Assembly (NCBI RefSeq): GCF_014193425.1
Contig: NZ_JACHZG010000002.1
Location: 1-64,000, forward strand
DNA: 64,000 bases
Source of the DNA: Microlunatus antarcticus
Lineage (GTDB): Bacteria > Actinomycetota > Actinomycetes > Propionibacteriales > Propionibacteriaceae
Direction: 5' to 3'
The notes under the pieces are model-generated. The model searched no databases. It had not been told where the DNA came from and worked only from the letters and a program-made list of their open reading frames with translations. The position numbers and the translations under genes are program-made. Positions 54,830 through 62,712 of the stretch are shown one piece after another; the stretch's first letter is position 1, and each line of letters begins with the position of its first letter.

Positions 54830-55929
54830 CCACGATCGACCGACCCGCCCCGGGTTCACGAGTTGTCGGGGGCGGCCTCGCGGGCGTCCCGCTCTCGCTC
54901 GAGCCGCTGACCCGCAAGGACTTCACCTCCGACCAGGAGGTGCGCTGGTGCCCCGGCTGCGGCGACTACGCCGTGCTGGCCGCGTTCCAGGCCTTCATGC
55001 CCGACCTCGGGATCAAGAAGGAGAACACGGTCATCGTGTCCGGCATCGGCTGCTCCAGCCGGTTCCCGTACTACGTCGACTCCTACGGGATGCACTCGAT
55101 CCACGGTCGGGCGACGGCGATCGCCACCGGCGTCGCGACCGCACGGCCCGACGCGGCCGTGTTCGTGATCACCGGTGACGGCGACGCGCTGTCGATCGGC
55201 GGCAACCACCTGATCCACATCCTGCGGCGCAACGTCAACGTCACGATCCTGCTGTTCAACAACCGGATCTACGGCCTGACCAAGGGGCAGTACTCCCCCA
55301 CCTCCGAGCTCGGCAAGGTCACCAAGACGACGCCGTTCGGCTCGCTCGACAACCCGTTCAACCCGGTGTCGCTGGCGATCGGCGCCGAGGCGACGTTCGT
55401 GGCCCGCACGATCGACTCCGACCGCAAGCACCTCACCTCGGTGCTCAAGGCCGCCGCCGAGCACCGCGGGACGTCGTTCGTGGAGATCTACCAGAACTGC
55501 CCGATCTTCAACGACGACGCCTTCGCCGCGGTCAAGGACCGCGAGACCTCCGCCGACGCGATCATCCCGCTGACCCACGGCGAGCCGATCCGCTTCGGCG
55601 AGGGCCAGCGGCTCGGCGTGGTGCGCGACCCGCGCACCGGCCAGTTCTCCGTGGTCGAGGTCGACGCCGTCGGCGTGGACGCGCTCGTCGTCCACGACGC
55701 GCACATCTCCGACCCGTCGTACGCCTTCGGGCTGTCGCGCCTGACCGACTCCGGTGTCCTGCACCGCGCGCCGATCGGCGTCTTCCGCTCCGTCGACGCC
55801 CCGGCGTACGACGACCTCACCCGCGAGCAGGTCGCGCTGGCCAGCAGCGGTCGTTCCAACGACGCCGCCGCGCTCCAGGACCTCGTCAACGGCGGCGACA
55901 CCTGGCAGGTCGAGGACCCCGAGGACTGA
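54826..55929 (+). CDS. korB: 2-oxoacid:ferredoxin oxidoreductase subunit beta
   Basis: A 367-aa thiamine-diphosphate and [4Fe-4S] subunit. The cluster cysteines start in EVRWCPGCGDYAVL, with further cysteines at SGIGCSSRFPYY and YQNCPIF. The ThDP motif is VITGDGDALSIGGNHLIH and NNRIYGLTKGQYSPTS. GTG at 54826 overlaps the korA stop, with GAAGGAG upstream. A ferredoxin partner is not encoded next to it; the NuoI-like protein 13 kb away is one conceivable electron acceptor, but that is speculative. Confidence 0.95.
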   Translation: MTTIDRPAPGSRVVGGGLAGVPLSLEPLTRKDFTSDQEVRWCPGCGDYAVLAAFQAFMPDLGIKKENTVIVSGIGCSSRFPYYVDSYGMHSIHGRATAIATGVATARPDAAVFVITGDGDALSIGGNHLIHILRRNVNVTILLFNNRIYGLTKGQYSPTSELGKVTKTTPFGSLDNPFNPVSLAIGAEATFVARTIDSDRKHLTSVLKAAAEHRGTSFVEIYQNCPIFNDDAFAAVKDRETSADAIIPLTHGEPIRFGEGQRLGVVRDPRTGQFSVVEVDAVGVDALVVHDAHISDPSYAFGLSRLTDSGVLHRAPIGVFRSVDAPAYDDLTREQVALASSGRSNDAAALQDLVNGGDTWQVEDPED

Positions 55930-55949
55930 GCCCCCGGCTCGTCCTGCCC

Positions 55950-56008
55950 ACGAGCGGTGGGTTCCCGCGCGATCTCGTCCTCGAGACGCGCCGGAACCCA
56001 CCGCTCGT
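55950..56008. terminator. 59-bp long hairpin after korB
   Basis: Outer arms of 16 perfect base pairs (55950-55965 with 55993-56008) enclose an inner stem of about ten pairs with one bulge. It starts 21 bp after the korB stop, suited to terminate korAB. Its length and near-complete pairing resemble the palindrome at 38101-38166. Confidence 0.7.
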
Positions 56009-56114
56009 CCGGGTTCGGAGGGGCCGCGGAGCGCGGCCTCGATCTCGCCGGTACGCGTGACGTGGGTGCCTAGCCTCGCTACGGGTTAGCGTTCGCAGGA
56101 CTTGAGGAGGTCGG

Positions 56115-57035
56115 GTGCAGGACCGAGGACGGCGCGGGATCGCCTACGGGCTCGCGGCCTACGGGCTGTGGGGTGTGGTCCCCCTCTTCTGGCCGCTGGT
56201 GGCGCGGGCGGGGTCGATCGAGATCCTGGCCCACCGGATCGTCTGGTCGTTCGTCATCTCGGTCGTGCTCGTCGCGGTCACCGTGCGCCGCGGCTTCTGG
56301 ACACGGATGGCGCGACGGCGCACGCTGCTGCTGCTCGGGGCCGCCGCGGCGATCGTGTCGGTCAACTGGGGCACGTACATCTGGTCGGTCAACCACGGCC
56401 ACGTCGTCGAGACCGCGCTCGGCTACTACATCAACCCGATCCTCTCGATCCTGCTCGGCGTGATCGTCCTGCGCGAGCGCCTCAGCGCCCTGCAGTGGGT
56501 CAGCGTCGGCCTCGCCGCCGCGGCCGTGGCGGTGCTGACGATCGACTACGGCACGCTGCCCTGGATCGCGCTCGTCCTGGCGGTCAGCTTCGCCACGTAC
56601 GGCTTCATCAAGAACCGCCTCGGTGCGGGCGCGGTCGACAGCCTGGCCGTCGAGTCCGCGCTGCTCACCCCGCTCGCCCTGGTCTACCTCGGCTGGCTCC
56701 AGCTGACCGGCCGCGCGGCCTTCGGCCACGAGGGCTGGGGCCTGAACCTGCTCCTCGCCGCGACCGGGCTCGTCACCCTGGTGCCGTTGCTGTTCTTCGC
56801 CTCCGCCGCCACCCGGCTGCCCCTCAGCACGCTGGGTCTGCTGCAGTACCTCGCGCCGACCCTGCAGTTCGTGCTCGGCATCAGCTACTTCGGCGAGTCC
56901 ATGTCGCCCGGGCGCTGGGTCGGCTTCGGCCTGGTCTGGCTCGCCCTGGTGATCATGACGACCGACGGCCTGCGCCGGGCCCGGCGCCACCGGGTCCAGA
57001 GCCGTACGGCTCAGGCCGAGCCCGCCGCCGCCTGA
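56115..57035 (+). CDS. rarD: EamA family transporter RarD
   Basis: A 306-aa inner-membrane protein with ten predicted helices. RarD-specific segments are GIAYGLAAYGLWGVVPLFWP, EILAHRIVWSF, WGTYIWSVNHGHVVETALGYYINP and LQYLAPTLQFVLGI. Related proteins are thought to move metabolites; the E. coli member is linked to chloramphenicol sensitivity. The GTG at 56115 follows GAGGAGGT. Its last 25 bp overlap the convergent P-loop gene. Confidence 0.93.
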   Translation: MQDRGRRGIAYGLAAYGLWGVVPLFWPLVARAGSIEILAHRIVWSFVISVVLVAVTVRRGFWTRMARRRTLLLLGAAAAIVSVNWGTYIWSVNHGHVVETALGYYINPILSILLGVIVLRERLSALQWVSVGLAAAAVAVLTIDYGTLPWIALVLAVSFATYGFIKNRLGAGAVDSLAVESALLTPLALVYLGWLQLTGRAAFGHEGWGLNLLLAATGLVTLVPLLFFASAATRLPLSTLGLLQYLAPTLQFVLGISYFGESMSPGRWVGFGLVWLALVIMTTDGLRRARRHRVQSRTAQAEPAAA

Positions 57036-57598
57036 GCCAACGGTCCGGCCAGCCACCGCCGGACGTCGCGCCGGGAGCGCAGCCGGACGACGACGAGCCC
57101 GGGCCGGCGCTCCCGCAGGACGGCGACCCGCGGCGCCAGGCGTCGGTGGCTCGTCCACGACCAGCGGACGATGTGCTCGGGGTCGGTGAAGATCGTCAGC
57201 AGCGACGGCTCGACGTTGCCGTTCCACAGCACCTCGCGCCGCAGCCGACGCCGGAGGGTGCGCCGGGAGACCTGGGCCAGCACCAGCCAGCGGGGCAGGT
57301 CGAGCCAGACGACGAGGTCGGCCCGGTCGGCGAGGAGGTCGCGGACGCCGTCGTACTGCCACTCCGTCGTCCACCCGGCCTGCGCGACCAGGGCCTGCAC
57401 GTCGGCGAGGAACTCCGGCCGCGGCTCCCAGCCCGGCCCGTGGAAGAGCGCGTCGATCTCGGTGTGGCGGACGCCGAGCCGACGGGCGAGCTCGGCCGCC
57501 AGCCGGGTCTTGCCCGCGCCCGAGGCCCCGGCGACGAGGACGCGTCGGGGCGGGCCCGGGAGCGGGTCGTCCGGACCGAGGTCGACCCTGCCCGTCAT
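57011..57598 (-). CDS. P-loop nucleotide kinase-like protein (topology-modulation/FlaR type)
   Basis: A 195-aa cytoplasmic protein. Walker A GASGAGKTRLA lies near residue 28, followed by HTEIDALFHGPGWEPRPEF, VVWLDLPRWLVL and a basic LID-like RRTLRRRLRREVLWNGN segment, as in adenylate-kinase-like proteins annotated as DNA topology modulation proteins. The real substrate is unknown. ATG at 57598 is chosen because it is near the P-loop; an ATG at 57622 is possible. Confidence 0.82.
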   Translation of the reverse strand: MTGRVDLGPDDPLPGPPRRVLVAGASGAGKTRLAAELARRLGVRHTEIDALFHGPGWEPRPEFLADVQALVAQAGWTTEWQYDGVRDLLADRADLVVWLDLPRWLVLAQVSRRTLRRRLRREVLWNGNVEPSLLTIFTDPEHIVRWSWTSHRRLAPRVAVLRERRPGLVVVRLRSRRDVRRWLAGPLAQAAAGSA

Positions 57599-57651
57599 CC
57601 CGCCACACCCTCTCCCGCCCACCGTGTCCTGCCGCCACGTATAACGGAACC

Positions 57652-58656
57652 ATGGACTTCCGCTACCTCGGCCGCTCCGGCCTGAAGATCTCCGAGATCA
57701 CCTACGGCAACTGGCTGACCCACGGGTCCCAGGTCGAGAACGACATCGCCACGCAGTGCGTGCGCGCGGCGCTCGACGCCGGGATCACCACCTTCGATAC
57801 CGCCGACGCGTACGCCAACACCAAGGCCGAGACGGTCCTCGGCGACGCCCTCGCGGGCGAGCGGCGCGAGTCGCTCGAGATCTTCACCAAGGTCTACTTC
57901 CCGACGGGCCCCGCCGGCCCCAACGACTCCGGCCTGTCCCGCAAGCACATCCTCGAGTCGATCAACGGCTCGCTGACGCGGCTCAAGACCGACTACGTCG
58001 ACCTCTACCAGGCCCACCGATTCGACTTCGAGACCCCGCTCGAGGAGACGATGCAGGCCTTCGCCGACGTCGTCCGCCAGGGCAAGGCCCTCTACATCGG
58101 CGTGAGCGAGTGGACCGCCGAGCAGCTGCGCGAGGCGCACGCCCTCGCGGTCGACCTCGGCGTCTCGCTGATCTCCAACCAGCCGCAGTACTCCATGCTC
58201 TGGCGCGTGATCGAGTCCGAGGTCGTGCCGACGAGCGAGGAGCTCGGCATCGGCCAGATCGTCTGGTCCCCGATCGCCCAGGGCGTCCTGACCGGCAAGT
58301 ACGCGCCCGGTCAGCCGCTGCCCGAGGGCTCGCGGGCGACGGACGAGAAGGGCGGCGCCGACATGATCAGCCGCTTCATGAACGACCGCGTCCTGGGCGC
58401 GGTGCAGGAGCTGAAGCCGGTCGCGTCCGACCTCGGCCTCTCGATGGCCCAGCTGGCCGTCGCCTGGGTGCTGCAGAACGACAACGTCTCCGCCGCGATC
58501 ATCGGTGCCTCCAAGCCGGAGCAGGTGGCCGACAACGCGGGCGCCAGCGGGGTCAAGCTCGACGCCGACGTCCTCAAGCGCATCGACGACGTGCTCGGCG
58601 ACCTCCCGTCGACCGACGCCTCGCAGACGCGCTCGCCGGAGGGCCGCCCGAGCTGA
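57652..58656 (+). CDS. Aldo/keto reductase (K+ channel beta-subunit-like)
   Basis: A 334-aa NADPH-dependent oxidoreductase with a TIM barrel. The catalytic tetrad is visible as Asp and Tyr in FDTADAYANTKAE, Lys in EIFTKVYFP and His in LYQAHRFD. The C-terminal NADPH site is AAIIGASKPEQVADN. FRYLGRSGLKISEITYGNW at the start and SNQPQYSMLWR are typical of the AKR6/YghZ-like branch. Substrate unknown. It is followed by a strong palindromic terminator. Confidence 0.93.
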   Translation: MDFRYLGRSGLKISEITYGNWLTHGSQVENDIATQCVRAALDAGITTFDTADAYANTKAETVLGDALAGERRESLEIFTKVYFPTGPAGPNDSGLSRKHILESINGSLTRLKTDYVDLYQAHRFDFETPLEETMQAFADVVRQGKALYIGVSEWTAEQLREAHALAVDLGVSLISNQPQYSMLWRVIESEVVPTSEELGIGQIVWSPIAQGVLTGKYAPGQPLPEGSRATDEKGGADMISRFMNDRVLGAVQELKPVASDLGLSMAQLAVAWVLQNDNVSAAIIGASKPEQVADNAGASGVKLDADVLKRIDDVLGDLPSTDASQTRSPEGRPS

Positions 58657-58678
58657 TCGGCTGAGCTGACGGACGAAG

Positions 58679-58710
58679 ACGCCCCCTGAGCCGGCCGGCT
58701 CAGGGGGCGT
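58679..58710. terminator. Perfect 32-bp palindromic bidirectional terminator
   Basis: A complete 16-bp inverted repeat with no loop spacer, centred on CCGG|CCGG, followed on the plus strand by TTCTCG. It lies between the convergent aldo/keto reductase gene and the ABC permease gene, 22 and 17 bp from their stops. Confidence 0.85.
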
Positions 58711-58727
58711 TCTCGCGCTCGGAGGGC

Positions 58728-59624
58728 CTACCTGCGGGCGGACTTGCCCGCGTCCGGGCCCCAGGCGGCCAGCGCGGCGGCCTCGACGACGGCGGCGACC
58801 GCGTAGCCGACGATCGAGGTGACGACCGAGACGACGACGATGGCCCAGACGCCGGAGAAGTTGCCGCGGCCCTTGTAGGCGTTGAGGATCCCGCCGAGGC
58901 CGGTGAAGCCGGACAGCCACTCGGCCAGCATGGCGCCGACGATCGCTCCCGGCACCGAGATCCGGATCGAGGCGAACAGCGCCGGCAGGGCCGAGGGCAC
59001 CCGCACCATGAGCAGCATCTTGAGGTCGGTGCCGCCGTTGACCTTGATCAGGTCGAGCGACATCGGCGACGCGGAACGCAGCCCGAGCACGATGTTCACC
59101 AGCGCGGGGAAGAGCACGACGATCGCCCCGATCGTCGCGATGCCGAGCTTGCCCTGCCCGAAGATCAGCAGCAGCACCGGCGCCATGGCGACCAGCGGCA
59201 CCGAGCGCAGCAGCATCGCGATCGGCATGAACGCGAACTCGAACGGCTTCACGAGCACGAAGAGGGCAGCGATGACGCTCGCCACGACCAGGCCGGTGAC
59301 GAAGCCGATCGCCGCGTCGCCGACCGTGACCAGCCACGCGTCGAACAGCTGCGAGCGGGCCGTCTCCGCGGTCAGGTTCGACGCCCGTACGGCCCGGGCC
59401 GGCGCGTCGCTGAACAGGTAGCCGAAGACGTCGAGCGGAGTCTTGCCGACGAAGCTGGACACGTCGAAGAGGCGCAGCAGCGCCACCCAGGCCACGGCGA
59501 GCACGACCAGGGCGACGACGACCACGAGCAGCGACGTGCCGAGCCGGCGGAGCGCGGCGGCGGCCACGCCCGCGTTCGAGACGCGCTCGGCCACGGGGGC
59601 CGCGTTGGCGACAGCGGCGGTCAC
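58728..59624 (-). CDS. ABC transporter permease (SsuC/TauC type), second
   Basis: A 298-aa inner-membrane permease with about six helices and the EAA loop (VNGGTDLKMLLMVRVPSALPALFASIRIS) of the nitrate/sulfonate/taurine/pyrimidine-precursor family. The GTG at 59624 overlaps the stop of the preceding permease gene (GTGA). The frame is open well upstream but as a shadow. It is the last gene of a four-gene importer operon. Confidence 0.9.
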   Translation of the reverse strand: MTAAVANAAPVAERVSNAGVAAAALRRLGTSLLVVVVALVVLAVAWVALLRLFDVSSFVGKTPLDVFGYLFSDAPARAVRASNLTAETARSQLFDAWLVTVGDAAIGFVTGLVVASVIAALFVLVKPFEFAFMPIAMLLRSVPLVAMAPVLLLIFGQGKLGIATIGAIVVLFPALVNIVLGLRSASPMSLDLIKVNGGTDLKMLLMVRVPSALPALFASIRISVPGAIVGAMLAEWLSGFTGLGGILNAYKGRGNFSGVWAIVVVSVVTSIVGYAVAAVVEAAALAAWGPDAGKSARR

Positions 59625-60478
59625 AGCTGACCTCCGGAGCCCGACGACCAGGGGGTGACGAACCGCCCGACCAGGCCGATCAGCGCGTACGCGAGGCCCG
59701 CGACGGCGCCCGACACCAGGGCGAGGAACCAGAGCTGGGGTGCGTCGGAGTTGCTCTGCGCGGCGATCAACGCCCGGCCGAGGCTGCGGTCGCCGCCGCT
59801 GCCGAGGTACTCGGCGAGCACGGCTCCCAGGAACGCGGCCGGCGCGGCGATCTTGAGCGCGGCGAACAGGTTGGGCAGGGCGGCGATGATCTGGACCTTG
59901 CGCAGCTGGGTGAGGCGGCTGCCCCCGTACGCGGCGATGACGTCCAGGCTCGTCCGCGGCGCGGCGCGCAGCCCGAGCAGGGCACCGACGACGGTGGTGA
60001 AGAAGACGCTCAGCGCGGCCAGGGCGACCGAGGCGCCCTGCGGAGCGTCCCGGCCGGCGACGATGACGAGGATCGGGCCGATCGCGACGAGCGGGAGGCA
60101 GTAGGTGACGATCGCCATCTGGGTTGCGACCTGCTCGAGCTGGGGCACGAGCAGCACGAGCGCGGCCAGGAGCAGCGCGACGACGTTCCCGATGAGGTAG
60201 CCCTCGCCGGCGGCCGCGAGGGTGCCGGTGAGGTTGCCGAGCGTGTCGGTCCAGGTGGTCGCGGAGAACAGCTTGGCCAGCACGGCGCCCGGGTACGGGA
60301 TCGCCCCGCTCGCGGTGAACAGCGTGCGGGAGGCGATCCACCAGATGACGATGATCGCCACGACGCCGACGATCCCGCCCACCCAGGTCGGCAGCCCGTC
60401 GACCCGGGTCCGCAGCGACGTCGGCGCGACAGGGGCGGTCGGGACCGGAGCGCTCGAGGCAGTGACCGGCGCGCTCAC
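59621..60478 (-). CDS. ABC transporter permease (SsuC/TauC type), first
   Basis: A 285-aa permease of the same family as the next gene but clearly diverged ([20 protein letters not shown] as EAA loop; [19 protein letters not shown] after it). Two different permeases suggest a heterodimeric membrane channel. GTG at 60478 overlaps the ATPase stop and there is a GTGA overlap downstream. Residues 1-25 are a Pro/Ala/Thr-rich cytosolic leader. Confidence 0.9.
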   Translation of the reverse strand: MSAPVTASSAPVPTAPVAPTSLRTRVDGLPTWVGGIVGVVAIIVIWWIASRTLFTASGAIPYPGAVLAKLFSATTWTDTLGNLTGTLAAAGEGYLIGNVVALLLAALVLLVPQLEQVATQMAIVTYCLPLVAIGPILVIVAGRDAPQGASVALAALSVFFTTVVGALLGLRAAPRTSLDVIAAYGGSRLTQLRKVQIIAALPNLFAALKIAAPAAFLGAVLAEYLGSGGDRSLGRALIAAQSNSDAPQLWFLALVSGAVAGLAYALIGLVGRFVTPWSSGSGGQL

Positions 60479-61353
60479 TCGGCCGTCTCTCCCCCGCGCC
60501 CGAAGAGGACCTCCGAGAGGCGGTCGTGGTACGCGTGGAACTCGGGCGTCCGCATCATGTCCGGCGTCCGCGGCCGCGGGAGGTCGATCGTCACGACCTC
60601 CACGACCTGCCCGGGCCGGGGGCTCATCACCGCCACCACGTCGGACAGGAACACGGCCTCGGCGATGCCGTGCGTGACCATGAGCGTGGTCGCGGGCTTC
60701 TCGGTCCAGATCCGGAGCAGCTCCACGTTCAGCCGCTGCCGGGTCATGTCGTCGAGCGCGCCGAACGGCTCGTCCAGGAGCATCACCGACGGCTTGACCA
60801 CCAGGCAGCGCGCGATCGCGACCCGCTGCCGCATCCCGCCGGACAGCTGCGCCGGCTTGGCCTTCTCGAAGCCCTGCAGGCCGACGAGGGCGATCAGGTC
60901 GGCGATCAGACCCGGCTCGGGCCGGATGCCGGCCACCTCGAGCGGGACGCGGATGTTGCTCTCCACCGTCCGCCAGGGCAGCAGCGCCGCGTCCTGGAAG
61001 GCGATGCCCAGGTGGTGCTCGCGCTGGGTCTCCCCGGTCGACATCCCGTTGATCAGCGCCGTGCCCGACGTCGGCTCCTCGAGCCCGGCGAGGATGCGCA
61101 GGACCGTCGACTTGCCGCAGCCCGAGGGACCGAGCAACGACAGGAACGTCCCCTGCGCGGTCCCGAGGTCGGTCGGCGCCAGCGCCTGCACCTGGTTGCG
61201 CCCGAGCGTGAAGGTCTTGCTCAGGCCCTGCAGGTTGAGCCCGGTCGCCGCCTGCGGGGCGGCGGCCGGGTCACGGGTGGCGAGCAGGCGTGCCGCGGGA
61301 GCCGGGGAGGGTGTGACCACCCCGACATCCTGCGCCTGGACGGGCGACGTCAC
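60475..61353 (-). CDS. ABC transporter ATP-binding protein (SsuB/TauB/ThiZ type)
   Basis: A 292-aa ATPase. Walker [10 protein letters not shown] at about residues 75-83, Q-loop [17 protein letters not shown], signature LSGGMRQR, Walker [13 protein letters not shown] and H-loop [20 protein letters not shown] is typical of the sulfonate/nitrate/pyrimidine-precursor family. The first 40 residues are a variable extension. GTG at 61353, two bases after the binding-protein stop. Confidence 0.92.
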   Translation of the reverse strand: MTSPVQAQDVGVVTPSPAPAARLLATRDPAAAPQAATGLNLQGLSKTFTLGRNQVQALAPTDLGTAQGTFLSLLGPSGCGKSTVLRILAGLEEPTSGTALINGMSTGETQREHHLGIAFQDAALLPWRTVESNIRVPLEVAGIRPEPGLIADLIALVGLQGFEKAKPAQLSGGMRQRVAIARCLVVKPSVMLLDEPFGALDDMTRQRLNVELLRIWTEKPATTLMVTHGIAEAVFLSDVVAVMSPRPGQVVEVVTIDLPRPRTPDMMRTPEFHAYHDRLSEVLFGRGGETAE

Positions 61354-61355
61354 GG

Positions 61356-62462
61356 TCAGCCCTTGACGATCAGGCTCGGGTCGGCGGCGTAGATCTCGGA
61401 CAGCAGGCTCATGTCGAAGAGGTCCGCCGCCGTGATCTGGGTGCCGAGCGCGCCGATGGCGGCGACGATCTTGGTCTGGAAGTCGTCGGTCAGCGTGAAG
61501 AGCCCGTTCGCCTTCGTGTCGTCGCTGACGATCAGCTTCAGCTGCGCCTCGAGCTGCTCGGTCTGGCCCTTGACGTCGAGCCCGAGACCCTTGCCGTACG
61601 TGTCGGCGGCCAGGGCGGCACCGGCGGCGGGGTCGGCGACGGCGTCGTTCCAGCCCTTGATCTCCGCGGTCAGGAACGCCTTGAGCTTGTCGCGGTCGCT
61701 CTCGAGCGTCTCCTGCGTCACGACGAAGGTCTCCGAGGCCAGCGGCAGGCCGTTGTCGGCGAAGGAGAGCGTGACCGGGGTGAAGCCCTTGGACTGCACG
61801 ATGAACGGCTCGTTGGTCAGGTAGGCCATGAAGCCGTCGATCTTCTTCTCGGTCAACGGGGTCGGCTCGTACTGCACGACGGTCGTCTTGATCGTCGCCG
61901 GGTCGATGTTGTTGGCCTTCAGCAGGCCCTCGAAGATCGACTGGTTGGTGCCGGCCTGGATGCCGATCGTCTTGCCCGCGAGGTCGGCGAGCGTCCGGAT
62001 CGGCTTGCCCTCCTCGAGCGAGAGGATGCAGAACGGGTTCTTCTGGAACGTCGCCCCGATGATCTTGAGCGGGGCGCCCTGCTCGGCGATGAGGCGGGCC
62101 GTCGCGTCGGGCGCGGAGAGGCCGACGTCGATCGTGCCGGCGACGACGAGCGCGTCCGCGCTGTCCACGGGGCCGGTCACGAGGTCGACGCTCTCGAAGC
62201 CCGCCTCCTTGTAGTAGCCCTTCGAGTCGGCGAAGAACTCACCCGCGAACTCGATGTTCTTGATCCAGGAGAGCTGGAGCGAGAGCTTGCCGTACGTGCC
62301 GGGGGCCACGGAGCTCGGGCCGGCGGCGGCCGCGCTGCTGCTGGCCGCCCCCTCCGGGGCCGCCGTGCCGCCGCAAGCGGCGAGAGCCCCGAGGCTCAGC
62401 GCGCCGAGGCCGCTCGAGGCCAGAAAGCTCCGACGGGTGGACTTCGAGGTGAAGAAGGGCAC
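61356..62462 (-). CDS. NMT1/THI5-like substrate-binding lipoprotein
   Basis: A 368-aa exported binding protein. The signal has a twin-arginine start ([11 protein letters not shown]) and a lipobox (ALAACG), so a Tat-exported lipoprotein is possible. The mature NMT1-type domain starts [20 protein letters not shown] and includes [20 protein letters not shown]. Family members bind nitrate, sulfonates, riboflavin or thiamin pyrimidine precursors; this one is nearest in style to vitamin-precursor binders, but the substrate cannot be fixed. GTG at 62462 follows GGAGG. No TPP or FMN riboswitch was recognised upstream. Confidence 0.88.
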   Translation of the reverse strand: MPFFTSKSTRRSFLASSGLGALSLGALAACGGTAAPEGAASSSAAAAGPSSVAPGTYGKLSLQLSWIKNIEFAGEFFADSKGYYKEAGFESVDLVTGPVDSADALVVAGTIDVGLSAPDATARLIAEQGAPLKIIGATFQKNPFCILSLEEGKPIRTLADLAGKTIGIQAGTNQSIFEGLLKANNIDPATIKTTVVQYEPTPLTEKKIDGFMAYLTNEPFIVQSKGFTPVTLSFADNGLPLASETFVVTQETLESDRDKLKAFLTAEIKGWNDAVADPAAGAALAADTYGKGLGLDVKGQTEQLEAQLKLIVSDDTKANGLFTLTDDFQTKIVAAIGALGTQITAADLFDMSLLSEIYAADPSLIVKG

Positions 62463-62712
62463 GGAGCCTCCAGGGCTGGACGTCAACGAGGTGCGGGCGC
62501 GCCACCGACGGACGCTGCCACACCGTCTCAACTCGGCTTGGCGACGTCGTGTCAGCCGTGTGACGGACAGGTTTCTGCGCTCGCCGTGCCGGGTGCGCCG
62601 ACGCGTCCGGATCGTGCTCCGAAACCCGCTCGGACGAACCGGACGCGACCTAGAGTGTCGCCCGCGACGTCGGCAGCCGCCGACCCGAGGACCCGCGAGA
62701 AGGCACGAGAGC

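Noticed and set aside
62463-62712. TPP or FMN riboswitch upstream of the NMT1-type importer
   Set aside because: The typical TPP (CTGAGA ... ACCTGA) or FMN box sequences are not recognisable in either orientation.
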